Source: DATJGF01 sp035495315
GTDB lineage: Bacteria; Verrucomicrobiota; Verrucomicrobiia; Limisphaerales; UBA8199
Direction: 5' to 3'
DNA length: 64,000 nucleotides
NCBI GenBank assembly: GCA_035495315.1
Contig: DATJGF010000079.1
Coordinates: forward strand, 1-64,000
Part shown: positions 35,158 to 43,512 of the stretch, one piece after another
How positions within the stretch are numbered: the stretch's first letter is position 1
Layout of the letters: the number at the start of each line of letters is the position of its first letter
The notes under the pieces: generated by a model
What the model was told of the DNA's origin: nothing
Seen by the model: the letters and a program-made list of their open reading frames with translations, nothing else
Databases searched by the model: none
Translations under genes and position numbers: made by a program

Positions 35158-36114
35158 ATGAAGGTGGAAGCTTTCCTTGAAACGGGATTGTTTGGACTCG
35201 CGGAGGGTTCCATCTATGAACGCTTGCGGCGGCATCCGGCGATTACGTTCGATCCGTTTCTCGCCCATGCCTCGCTGATCTATGACCCGAAGGCCGCTTC
35301 CCTGCTTGAGCAGGTGCATCGCGGATACCTCGATGTGGGCCAAAGTCACGCGTTACCAATGTTTGCTTTGACCGACACCTGGCGTGCCAATCAAGAGCGC
35401 ATTGACCATTCCCAATTCAAGCGCGCCTCAGTCAACCAGGACAATGCCCGCTTCCTTATCCAGTTGCGCGACAGCTACGGTCCGCAGGCGCAGCCGATTT
35501 TTGTGGGAGGCAACATCGGACCCCGCGGAGATGCCTACAATCCAGCCGAAGCCCTGGCACCAGTGGAAGCTGAGCGCTTCCATACGCCCCAACTCGAGGC
35601 GCTTGTGGAAGGCGGCGTGGACTTCCTCTACGCGTCCACGCTGCCCGCTTTCTCCGAGGCGCAGGGAATTGCGGCGGCGATGGCGAAAACAGGGCGGCCG
35701 TTTTGGCTGAGTTTTGTTATTCGGCCAGATGGGACGCTACTCGATGGCACACGCCTGGAATACGCGATTGAAGTCCTTGATGCCGGCGCCAGGCCTCCAC
35801 TAGGCTACGCGGTGAATTGTGTGCATCCCCGGGTATTTCAGGCGGGTATGAGAGCGTTAGGCAAACGCAAAGCGGCGGCGGTGAAACAGATCCAAATCTA
35901 TCAAACCAATACATCGGAAAAAAGTCCGCAGGAATTGGATGGCATGGAAGAGCTGGAGACGGTTGAGCCAGAAACACTGGCGGAACTGATGGTGCAATGC
36001 CACCAGGAGTTCGGCACAGTGTTTATGGGGGGCTGCTGTGGAACAGACACCCGTCATATTCAATCGCTAGCGAGGCAGCATAAGAAACTTTGTAGTGGGG
36101 TGCCAGGTCAGTGA
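35158..36114 (+). CDS. Homocysteine S-methyltransferase-family protein
   Basis: From ATG 35158 (Shine-Dalgarno AGGGAG, six bases upstream) the product is 318 aa. It has the family's barrel pattern, with GGNIGPRGDAYNP in the first part, AVNCVHPRVFQAG and a terminal GGCCGTDTRHIQSLA. The one Cys in VNC and the two in GGCC are the three zinc ligands of the homocysteine-binding site. These enzymes transfer a methyl group to homocysteine to form methionine, but some family members act on other thiols or selenols. It is shorter than the B12-dependent MetH and has no cobalamin domain. Codons between 35125 and 35158 are also in frame, but the RBS favours 35158. Confidence 0.8.
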   Translation: MKVEAFLETGLFGLAEGSIYERLRRHPAITFDPFLAHASLIYDPKAASLLEQVHRGYLDVGQSHALPMFALTDTWRANQERIDHSQFKRASVNQDNARFLIQLRDSYGPQAQPIFVGGNIGPRGDAYNPAEALAPVEAERFHTPQLEALVEGGVDFLYASTLPAFSEAQGIAAAMAKTGRPFWLSFVIRPDGTLLDGTRLEYAIEVLDAGARPPLGYAVNCVHPRVFQAGMRALGKRKAAAVKQIQIYQTNTSEKSPQELDGMEELETVEPETLAELMVQCHQEFGTVFMGGCCGTDTRHIQSLARQHKKLCSGVPGQ

Positions 36115-36269
36115 CTGGTGGCCCCGTCTGAGGCTTTGGTGAATCTAGGCCAGTGCTTCGACGCGCCTCACCCAGGGCAAATAACGCATGAGCTTCGAAT
36201 CTGACATCGTTGAGCGAGTGACTGGGCAGCGTCCAAAGAGCAAATTCCAATCAACGATTCCCAGCAAAA

Positions 36270-36830
36270 ATGACTAAGGCCGCTTCCAAGATCCGTTTCA
36301 GAGCGAAACTCTTGTGGCCGGCGGCTAGCGCGAAGGCCGGCTCCTGGACGTTTCTTACGCTCCCAAAGAGCGCCAGTGCGAAGCTCCCTTCGCGGGGCAT
36401 GACGACGGTCGAAGGCACGATCAATGGCTTCCCGTTTCGAGCGACCCTCGAGCCAGACGGCCAAAAAAGCCACTGGCTCAAAGTGGACCGGAAGCTGCGT
36501 GAAGCTGCGGGCGCAGACGCAGGCGATGTCGTCGCACTGGAGATCGCGCCGTCGGGCGAGGAACTGGAACCCAGGATGCCGGCGGATCTGCGGAAGGCTC
36601 TGGTGGCGGCCCCGAAGGCGCGGGCGTTGTGGTTGGACATCACGCCGATCGCGCGCAGAGATTGGATCCAATGGATCACGTCCGCGAAGCGGCCAGAGAC
36701 CCGTGCGCGTCGGATTGACAATGCGTGCGCGATGCTCGCCGCGGGGAAGCGACGGGTTTGCTGCTTCGATCGGTCTGGGTTTTATAGTAAGGGGTTCAGC
36801 GCTCCTAAAGCGGGGGATTTAGGCAAATAG
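36270..36830 (+). CDS. DUF1905/YdeI (OmdA)-type protein
   Basis: The 186-aa product matches the two-part plan of this family. The N-terminal DUF1905-type barrel includes AKAGSWTFLTLPKSASAKLP and TVEGTINGFPFRATLEPDG, and the C-terminal YdeI/OmpD-associated helical region includes LRKALVAAPKARALWLDIT and IDNACAMLAAGKRR. Members have been tied to resistance to bacteriocins or envelope stress in a few bacteria, so the role is uncertain. It is cytoplasmic, with no signal sequence. The region downstream to 36947 carries a family F-type repeat (36890-36930). Confidence 0.85.
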   Translation: MTKAASKIRFRAKLLWPAASAKAGSWTFLTLPKSASAKLPSRGMTTVEGTINGFPFRATLEPDGQKSHWLKVDRKLREAAGADAGDVVALEIAPSGEELEPRMPADLRKALVAAPKARALWLDITPIARRDWIQWITSAKRPETRARRIDNACAMLAAGKRRVCCFDRSGFYSKGFSAPKAGDLGK

Positions 36831-36947
36831 TTTATAGGTTCAGCGATGGGTTGTTGGCAGGAGGCGAGTCGCTGAATAAAATTGTTGTCGCCCCGAGAGC
36901 GAGGACGAGGACGGATGGTGAGGACAAAAATCCGTCAGCGCAGAATC
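36831..36947. repeat. Short intergenic stretch with family F repeat
   Basis: Bases 36890-36930 contain GAGAGCGAGGACGAGGACG, matching the repeats at 28036-28099 and 43406-43470. It lies between convergent genes. Immediately beyond, 36953-36973 is a perfect 10-bp-arm palindrome (GGCCCGCTCG/CGAGCGGGCC) that encodes the last residues of the HTTM gene and may end its transcript. Confidence 0.6.
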
Positions 36948-39554
36948 TTAGTGGCCCGCTCGGCGAGCGGGCCCTATCCGAGGCGTCTCCAGATCGCGGA
37001 TCCAGGGATTGTGGCGAAGTCGGCTTAATTTGACGTTGGCGAGGTCGGCTTCGGGATCGACCAATCGCTGCATCGGGCGGAAGTTCAGCGAGACGGCAGT
37101 GTCAGCGCGAACGATCGGGCGATGTCCGTAAATCTTTTCCCATTGATCGGCAACATGCCGGGCGTATTCACGGAGAATGAAAGGCTGCATGCTTAAATGC
37201 ATTCCTTCCGAGTAGGTGAGGTCGCTCAAATAATTCCATGAAATATAAGGCGGGGCTTGGGGAAGATCTTGCGCCTCGAAAATGCTGGCCGGCGGCAGCA
37301 TGTCTTTTAATTCGAACGGTGTGGTGCCCGTGTAGATAACCAGCGGTTGGCCCCCAACATTGAGGTTTGCGGAATCCCTCGCGCAATGCATGTAGGGTGC
37401 CTGGGACCATTGGCCCGGGGCAACCTGCATTCGGGCGCTGCCCGGGTTTTGTGCAAGCGCGGGGTCTTCGATCAATAAGAAAGGCGTTGGTGGATCCTTG
37501 GCACCCTGAAGCGCGAGGGGATGGGACTGGCGCAGAATGCTTGTCAGTTCCGGTTCATCATGCTGAGGCAATAATTTGTCCAGCATGTCTAAAGTTTCCT
37601 GTGTGGTCTTAACGGTGTAACCGCGGGCCCGCAAGGTCGCTCCACAAGCCGACAGCGTTTCAGTCGCCGGCGCTGTCCGCAGAACGACTTGGGGTTGGTT
37701 TTGATAAAGCCGCTGCCAAATGCCACTGAGTCGCGCCCGGGATTCGGGTTCAGTGCGAGCTCTGCCACCCCCTGCAAAGGGATTGTAAAGTATCCGTTGA
37801 CCCAGCTTCGGTTCAACCAGGACGAATACTTCGGGTAGTTGTGACCAATCCACATGACCCGGGGTTAGCGTGCGATAAATGACTTTCTCACCTCGCCATG
37901 GTTTCCAATCAATTCGGCTTTGCCCGCCCGGGCTGCGAGAAATGATGTTCTGGTCTTCAATAAACAAATGACAAGGTGTGCAGCGGTAAACTTCCGCTTT
38001 CAAACGCCAACTGAAGCTGAGGCCTTCCCAGGTAAAACGCGCGTCGCCGGGAATGAAGTACTGGCGCAGCGGCATGAGCGCCTGCCAGGCCAGCCACGCG
38101 ACGACAAAGATCGTCGCAAGGTTTCGAAAATCCGAAATCCGGGATCCGAAGGCCGAATTGACCTGCGCTGTTCGGACTTTGTTTTTGGTCTTGCCTCGTT
38201 GATGCTTGCCCTCCTCAGAACCGGACCGAGGTAAGTTTTGTGATGCGGGATTTGGACTGGGCGGCGATTTCCAGCCGAGCGCCGCGCCAACGACCGGCAA
38301 CATGACAGCCCCACCGATGAACCAACCCCAATCCGGTTTGATCAGGTATGGTCGTTTTAACCAGTTCCAAAAGCGTTCCGGCCAGTCGGGGTCCAGAAAA
38401 ATCAATGCGGTCAAGATGCCGACCAGGGGAAACCATTCAATGTCATTGAAGATAAGAAAGTGATTGGTGCCATGGAAAATGAACATGAAGACCAATCCGA
38501 GGATGCGAGTGCGGCGGAAGAGCAGAAGGAATCCGACCGAAAGATCGAACAGAGCTCCGGCGTAACTGAGGAAATAGGCGAGTTGTGAGCTCTGCAGGAT
38601 CTGTTTAAGAAACGCGAGTTGGCCAGAGCTTAAGAACCTGCCGTAATCGTCGACCCATCTGGCCTGTGCCAGGAAATAGCGGACCGGCTGCGCATCCAAC
38701 AGCCAATCGGCATTGAACTTGGCGACGCCGGCGTAAAAATACGTGATCACCAATTGGCCGCGAAGGAGGAAGAGGGTCCAAAAGGGAACGGTTGAGCCGC
38801 CCTCCTCTCCATGAACCGCAATGTGAAAAGGCCTCCTCTCCCTCTCCTCCGGGGGAGGAGAGGGAGAGGAACCCCGAGCGCGTCCGCGGTTGATGGGTTC
38901 GGAGCGCGAAAATCCTTTAGGGGAATGGTCTCCGCGGCCCTCTGCTCCAGAGGAGGAGAGGGAGTGCCTTCCTCGCGAGTGCGTCGATTTCATGCCACGC
39001 GCGCGTGGAGTCTCCTTACGTCGTCTCCTACAGGCGAGCCAGGCATCGACGCTGAAGCGTCGGCCGGTGGGCATCCAAATCAACAAAAATGAGCTAAGCA
39101 GTTCCAGGTAGTGGTAGCTCATCCAATAGGTGCGGGTTGACTCGATCGCGTAGAGGTAGCCCCAGCCAAGAAACACCATCACGGATGCGACGCGGCTGAA
39201 GAGGCCCAAAGCCAGTAAGATACCCCCCAAAGCGAGCACGCCCACGCATGCCTCAATGCCCCCCGCAGGCAATATCGGCAACCAATGAAAGCCCGGGTAA
39301 GCAAAATGAAGCTTTACGTCCGCTCCGGTGTAAAAAACCTCGAGGGGTATCTTGCCAAAAAAGCTCGGCGAAGGCCGGCACAATGACCAGGCCTCCAGAG
39401 CCATCACCAAGCCGAGGGCAATCCGAAACAATGCCAGTGATGAACCGTTGACTGGTGTGTGCAACCAAGCAACGAAGCGGTCCCATGCCCCTTTTGTTAA
39501 AACGGGCACCTTGGGTTGCTCCAAAGCGGGAATGGCGTCTCCATACGCTTTCAT
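36948..39554 (-). CDS. HTTM (vitamin K-dependent carboxylase-like) membrane protein with repeat-encoded insertion
   Basis: The 868-aa protein starts with an HTTM domain, in which the hydrophobic segments include SLALFRIALGLVMALEAWSL and YWMSYHYLELLSSFLLIWMP. After about residue 187 comes a stretch of 60 residues (about 188-248) encoded by palindromic repeats. The transmembrane part resumes with LVITYFYAGVAKFNADWLLD. Another inserted-looking segment (about 428-475) precedes a long C-terminal globular part. The HTTM family relates to gamma-glutamyl carboxylase, but the bacterial members' reaction is not known. It is last in a minus-strand run with MauE/DoxX, rhodanese and DUF1573 genes upstream, which suggests a role in thiol or sulfur chemistry. 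Confidence 0.8.
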   Translation of the reverse strand: MKAYGDAIPALEQPKVPVLTKGAWDRFVAWLHTPVNGSSLALFRIALGLVMALEAWSLCRPSPSFFGKIPLEVFYTGADVKLHFAYPGFHWLPILPAGGIEACVGVLALGGILLALGLFSRVASVMVFLGWGYLYAIESTRTYWMSYHYLELLSSFLLIWMPTGRRFSVDAWLACRRRRKETPRARGMKSTHSRGRHSLSSSGAEGRGDHSPKGFSRSEPINRGRARGSSPSPPPEERERRPFHIAVHGEEGGSTVPFWTLFLLRGQLVITYFYAGVAKFNADWLLDAQPVRYFLAQARWVDDYGRFLSSGQLAFLKQILQSSQLAYFLSYAGALFDLSVGFLLLFRRTRILGLVFMFIFHGTNHFLIFNDIEWFPLVGILTALIFLDPDWPERFWNWLKRPYLIKPDWGWFIGGAVMLPVVGAALGWKSPPSPNPASQNLPRSGSEEGKHQRGKTKNKVRTAQVNSAFGSRISDFRNLATIFVVAWLAWQALMPLRQYFIPGDARFTWEGLSFSWRLKAEVYRCTPCHLFIEDQNIISRSPGGQSRIDWKPWRGEKVIYRTLTPGHVDWSQLPEVFVLVEPKLGQRILYNPFAGGGRARTEPESRARLSGIWQRLYQNQPQVVLRTAPATETLSACGATLRARGYTVKTTQETLDMLDKLLPQHDEPELTSILRQSHPLALQGAKDPPTPFLLIEDPALAQNPGSARMQVAPGQWSQAPYMHCARDSANLNVGGQPLVIYTGTTPFELKDMLPPASIFEAQDLPQAPPYISWNYLSDLTYSEGMHLSMQPFILREYARHVADQWEKIYGHRPIVRADTAVSLNFRPMQRLVDPEADLANVKLSRLRHNPWIRDLETPRIGPARRAGH
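38812..38990. repeat. Family B palindromes inside the HTTM gene
   Basis: Arms at 38835-38850 and 38854-38869 are perfect 16-bp inverses (CCTCTCCCTCTCCTCC and its inverse, loop GGG). Another copy with one mismatch has arms at 38938-38948 and 38952-38962. The stretch keeps the HTTM frame open and encodes an Arg/Ser/Pro-rich polar loop between two transmembrane segments. Confidence 0.9.
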
Positions 39555-39591
39555 TTCATGTAATCGGCGCTGGGCGACCGTGCGGCAGAAT

Positions 39592-40161
39592 CTATAGCTT
39601 CGGAACGGACTGAGACGGCAGTTCTCGATTCTCTAATGAGACTTCGACCTTTTGCCGGAAGAGGCTGTAACGGGCAGCCAGCCTTCGCCCCGGCCCGGTG
39701 ACCAGCCAGCAGGAAAGGAGGAAAAGAAACGAGTTCTCGACCACCTTGCGACAAATGAAAACTTCGCCGGTTCCGCAGCCGCAATCAAATTTCACTGCGC
39801 AGAGTGGCAGATGCTCCGCAGCGGCGATTCCCAGCGCGCGTCTGAGCACCAGCACCGTGAACGGTAGAAGCATGAGTGCCGAAATCAAGGCCGAGCCACG
39901 GACAGCGACTCCCGCCAGCAATAGGAGTCCACAAAAGGCTTCAAACCAGGGCAAAAAGGAGGCGATGGAATTAAGCAACCATGGCGAGTTAACCATTTGA
40001 TATTGGTGAACCAGCTTTAAAAAACCGACCGGATCCAGTGCTTTGCTCAGCCCCATATAGAGAAAGAGTCCGCCGACGAGCCAGCGGGCGAACAGACCTC
40101 CGTATTCCCGGATTGCATGACACGCGCCGCCTGATGATTGGACGTTATTCAACGGACTCAC
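39592..40161 (-). CDS. MauE/DoxX-family membrane protein
   Basis: The 189-aa product (GTG start) has about four hydrophobic segments, such as LFARWLVGGLFLYMGLSKAL and ALMLLPFTVLVLRRALGIAA. The first matches the DoxX/MauE pattern, including LSKALDPVGFLKLVHQY, and a cysteine-rich loop follows (CAVKFDCGCGTGEVFICRK). MauE-type proteins act in periplasmic thiol-disulfide exchange and DoxX-type proteins in electron transfer at the membrane. Its position between the rhodanese and HTTM genes supports a redox role. Spacing of 49 bp to the rhodanese and 37 bp to the HTTM gene suggests one transcript. Confidence 0.75.
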   Translation of the reverse strand: MSPLNNVQSSGGACHAIREYGGLFARWLVGGLFLYMGLSKALDPVGFLKLVHQYQMVNSPWLLNSIASFLPWFEAFCGLLLLAGVAVRGSALISALMLLPFTVLVLRRALGIAAAEHLPLCAVKFDCGCGTGEVFICRKVVENSFLFLLSCWLVTGPGRRLAARYSLFRQKVEVSLENRELPSQSVPKL

Positions 40162-40210
40162 TCCTCGAGAGGCAATTGTTGGCTTGGCCGCTTCATGACT
40201 GAGAGGGCGG

Positions 40211-40840
40211 TTATTTGCGCGGCCCGGTTTCGACTGGCAGGCCTTTGGAGGTCCACTCCGTCAGGCCGCCTGCGTAAACGGACAAGCGCTCCTTGGGTAT
40301 GCCGGCGTCACGCAGGAAAATTGCCGTTTGCAAACTGTCGTCGCAGGTACCGCCACTGCAGTAAACGACGATTTGCTCTGCCGTTTGGCATGCCGGAAGC
40401 ACGGTAGCGATATAGCGTTCAGGGTGGAAATGGTCGAGCTGATAGGCTCCGGGAATATGGCCTTCCTGAAAATGTTCGTCGTTGCGCGCATCAACGAAGA
40501 TGATCAGGCCCTGGGCGAAACGTGGATCCCGAAACAGGGTTGTCACCTGGGCGGTTTCTGCCAGCTGCAGCCCCTGAGCACTAAGTTGTGCAATGAGCAA
40601 GTCTGGTCCGCCGATATTTGTGCCAGTCGCGCTCGCCGTTGCGACATGATTGGTTTGGCCATTTGGCCGGCGCTGTGAGCGGTCCGAAGGAAAATAGTCC
40701 CGGTTGAGCTCAAGTCCGCGGGGCGAAACTGCGTTGGCAGCAATCGCCAGAACAATCCCAACTACAGCCAGCACGAGGGTTTCGATCAGGACATTTCTCA
40801 CAGGAGCAGCATAGGCGGTATACGCACCGCCCGCCAGCAC
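40211..40840 (-). CDS. Membrane-anchored rhodanese-like protein
   Basis: The 209-aa product has an N-terminal transmembrane segment (LIETLVLAVVGIVLAIAANA). The C-terminal domain is a rhodanese, with IIFVDARNDEHFQEGHIPGA, then the active loop VVYCSGGTCDDSLQTAIFL and YAGGLTEWTSKGLPV. The catalytic Cys is in YCSGGTC, which differs from the classical CRxGxR loop. Rhodaneses move sulfane sulfur from a donor to a thiol. The start is GTG 40840; a GTG at 40804 is another option. It lies 16 bp after the DUF1573 gene. Confidence 0.8.
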   Translation of the reverse strand: MLAGGAYTAYAAPVRNVLIETLVLAVVGIVLAIAANAVSPRGLELNRDYFPSDRSQRRPNGQTNHVATASATGTNIGGPDLLIAQLSAQGLQLAETAQVTTLFRDPRFAQGLIIFVDARNDEHFQEGHIPGAYQLDHFHPERYIATVLPACQTAEQIVVYCSGGTCDDSLQTAIFLRDAGIPKERLSVYAGGLTEWTSKGLPVETGPRK

Positions 40841-40856
40841 TGTCTAACCTATGCCG

Positions 40857-41969
40857 TTATCGAACTACTTGCGCCCGGGGCGCTGCAGCTGCCGGGGCCG
40901 GCGGCACGGCGGGTGGTGAGGTTGGGCGGTCGAGTTGGCGAATTGGGACGCGAATCACCGGGTAATCGGGATTGCTCGATTTGGCGGTGAACAAGATGTC
41001 CTTACCTTGAGGAATTTTAAAACCTTCGGGAAAAACCAGCTGGGCGCTGAATACCCGGCCGGGCGTCATCTCTTTCATCTGCAACTCAACACCGGGAATG
41101 TTGATCTCCGCTTCGGAGACCGTCAGTTGGTTGGTGCTGTTGTTTTGAATAGTAATTGAGGAGGTAAGTTTGTTAGTGAGCGCCGGCTGCAGCGTGATCA
41201 CGGCCGGGAACACCATTAACGGAGCCTGAACGTTGGCCCAGAACGGGACGGTCAAGCTTGGAGTATTCGTTGATGAAGTTTTGAGGGTGATTTGTCCGTT
41301 CATGGTGCCCGTCTGCAACGGCTTTTTTCCCAAAATCGTCAACTCGAACCCTTTGCCTGGGCTGTTGGTGATAAGTTCGGCGGAAAAGGCGGGGTTGCTA
41401 CTGGTCGGGGCAAATAAGTGCAGGGCCTCTTCGACGTTGTTGGTGATGCGCACCGTAGCCGACCCGCTCTGGGCATCCGGCGGGATATTTAAGACCGTAT
41501 AGGCAGGAACCAACTCAATTGCTTTCCAGATCGTGCCTTTGAGCTGAAGCACGGTCGTGGGTGAGTTCTTTGCACTGGAAGTCACTGTGATGGTCTTGAA
41601 CACCTGGCCATTGAAGTTTGCGCTATTGAACTGGATCGGGATTGTGCCGGTTTTTCCTGGCTCAACCTTCTTGGAAAACTCTCCTGCGGTCGTGCAGCCG
41701 CACGAAGGCTGCACCGCTTTAACTTCCAGCACTTCGGTTCCGCTATTTGTGAAGTAGTAGGTATATTTTACCGGGTCTCCGCCCTTGACCTTGCCGAAGT
41801 CATAAATTGGCGTCGCAAAATCAATCTTTGCACCGGTATTTGTGTCTACGGCGACTCCAGGCGGAACAGGCGCTGCAGGCGCCGGCGTAGTCGGCGGCGG
41901 GTCAGCCGGGCTGAGCACCATGCCTAAGTTTAACATCAACAGACTCAACATTACGTTTCTGGCGGTCAT
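40857..41969 (-). CDS. Exported DUF1573 protein
   Basis: From ATG 41969 the product is 370 aa. It has a signal segment (VMLSLLMLNLGMVLSPAD), a Pro/Ala linker and two or three beta-sandwich domains of the DUF1573 type. The typical start, FATPIYDFGKVKGGDPVKYT, and the cysteine motif VKAVQPSCGCTTAGEF are both present. DUF1573 is common in Bacteroidetes and Verrucomicrobia; its role is unknown, although the CxC motif suggests redox or metal binding. The rhodanese, MauE/DoxX and HTTM genes downstream on the same strand probably form one operon. The frame from 42029 to 41969 is upstream coding without a good start. Confidence 0.85.
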   Translation of the reverse strand: MTARNVMLSLLMLNLGMVLSPADPPPTTPAPAAPVPPGVAVDTNTGAKIDFATPIYDFGKVKGGDPVKYTYYFTNSGTEVLEVKAVQPSCGCTTAGEFSKKVEPGKTGTIPIQFNSANFNGQVFKTITVTSSAKNSPTTVLQLKGTIWKAIELVPAYTVLNIPPDAQSGSATVRITNNVEEALHLFAPTSSNPAFSAELITNSPGKGFELTILGKKPLQTGTMNGQITLKTSSTNTPSLTVPFWANVQAPLMVFPAVITLQPALTNKLTSSITIQNNSTNQLTVSEAEINIPGVELQMKEMTPGRVFSAQLVFPEGFKIPQGKDILFTAKSSNPDYPVIRVPIRQLDRPTSPPAVPPAPAAAAPRAQVVR

Positions 41970-42028
41970 ATTTTCAAATTTTGTAGCAGCCAAAACTGTT
42001 TCAAACTTTCCAGGAGAAGCAAAGCTCA

Positions 42029-43333
42029 TTATACAGCTTTGTGCTGAGAGAGCAACCCCGGTGCCACTGGCGGCTGCAGTGGGTAGACCAAATTGAGCTG
42101 GCTGGCAAGCAGGTCAAGGTCGGAGTCCAAACCGGGAAGACAAGGCAAGAATCTGTCGTAACGTGCTTGTATCCAAGTGGAAGCGTTTTTGCCAATCTTC
42201 AACCCGCCGGTGAGACCTAAAAGCTTTCGCCAACGCTCCTGGCCTTCCCGGTTATAGGCTGTCAGCAGATTTGTGCTTCCATTGTCTTGCAGAATTTGAC
42301 GGAGAGCTTCAGCCAGACGTCCGGCTTCGCGGAATCCGGCATTCATGCTTTGCACCCCGGCGGGCCCGGTTTGGTGGGCTGCATCGCCGGCGAGCCAGCA
42401 GCGAGCGCGGCCAAAAGTCGACACCAGCCGGTGTTGGAAGGAGACTTCGGTACACCAGGTAATCTTCTTGACGGCGGCGTCAAACCAGGGGGCGCGCTTT
42501 TGAGCGACGCGCTCGACGCATTGTTTAATCCGTTCGTCAATCGTGGGCTGCTCAAGGCGGACGGCGCGCCGATCTTTCTCAGGAAATTCTCCACTAGTAT
42601 CAGCCCGGGTTAACTGGAAGGTCCAGCGGAACTTGTTATCCCCTAAAGGCCAGAGGACATTCGTGGTGGTCTCGTCCAGGACCACGCGGATTTCGTCCGC
42701 TACGGTTCGATCTGCCTCGAATTCATAAGCGGCGAAACTCTCGGTTGCGCCAGTGCGCTCAAATTCGATCCCCAGTTTTTGGCGGGTCATTGAATTGTGC
42801 CCATCGGCTCCAACCAGGTATTGGGCTCGAATTTCGAAGCGGCGTTTAACAACGGTTTCCCAGTGGGGAACTATGTAGCCTGTGCTGGTGCCCTCCAATT
42901 CTTCGAGGGTTGCACAGACTTCCTGCTGGTCTTCCTGCAAGCCATCGAATCGGTGGTTCCACTCAACGGCGACACGCGCCTGGCGGAGCCGTTGTTCCAG
43001 CAGGCTTTCGAGCTGGCTTTGAGGCAAGATCAACAGAAAGGGGAATTCTTCGCTCAATTTAGAGAGGTCGATTTCGGCGTGCCGGGTCTGGCCATCATAA
43101 AAGGCCACCTTCTCAACGCGGCGGCCGCGCTCGATCGCAGGCGTAGCCAGGTCGAAGCGCTTGAGCAATTTCAACGTGGATGGATGAAGGGCGCAGGCGT
43201 AGTTACGAGCGGTGATGCGTGATTCGCGATCAATGATACTCACTTGCACACCGCTCTCCGCCAGCGACAAAGCAAGCCAAAGTCCAACCGGTCCAGCGCC
43301 TACTACGAGAACCTCAGTATGTCCTTCTCGCAT
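42029..43333 (-). CDS. FAD-dependent monooxygenase (PHBH/UbiH-like)
   Basis: From ATG 43333 the product is 434 aa. It begins with the FAD dinucleotide fold (VVGAGPVGLWLALSLAESGV), followed by the YLVGADGHNSMTRQKLG motif (DG motif) and the conserved GDAAHQTGPAGVQSMNAG loop that contacts the flavin ribityl. These features place it with the aromatic-ring hydroxylases and relatives. The substrate cannot be read. It is followed by the DUF1573 gene, 59 bp downstream. Upstream codons to 43354 include only a TTG. A TATAAA-like element lies before the ATG. Confidence 0.85.
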   Translation of the reverse strand: MREGHTEVLVVGAGPVGLWLALSLAESGVQVSIIDRESRITARNYACALHPSTLKLLKRFDLATPAIERGRRVEKVAFYDGQTRHAEIDLSKLSEEFPFLLILPQSQLESLLEQRLRQARVAVEWNHRFDGLQEDQQEVCATLEELEGTSTGYIVPHWETVVKRRFEIRAQYLVGADGHNSMTRQKLGIEFERTGATESFAAYEFEADRTVADEIRVVLDETTTNVLWPLGDNKFRWTFQLTRADTSGEFPEKDRRAVRLEQPTIDERIKQCVERVAQKRAPWFDAAVKKITWCTEVSFQHRLVSTFGRARCWLAGDAAHQTGPAGVQSMNAGFREAGRLAEALRQILQDNGSTNLLTAYNREGQERWRKLLGLTGGLKIGKNASTWIQARYDRFLPCLPGLDSDLDLLASQLNLVYPLQPPVAPGLLSQHKAV

Positions 43334-43405
43334 AGTGACACTTTTATACAACAAGAGCTTTCAAATGTCATGGAGTATTTAACCTCTCGCATGAACCGCC
43401 TGCAT

Positions 43406-43470
43406 CGTCCTGTCCTCGTCGTCGTCCTTCGTCCTCGATCGAGGACGATGACGACAGGGACGAGTAAATA
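43406..43470. repeat. CGAGGACGA-type palindromic repeat, family F copy 3
   Basis: The strand with TCGTCCTGTCCTCGTCG (43405-43421) is answered by CGACAGGGACGAGTAAATA (43453-43471), around a CGTCCTCGATCGAGGACG hairpin at 43430-43447. The flank GACGAGTAAATA resembles the one at 28091-28100. It sits between the FAD monooxygenase and the peptidase gene. Confidence 0.8.
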
Positions 43471-43512
43471 TTGGACTTTGGACCTTGGGCCTTGGACTGT
43501 ATTAAGAGGGAC

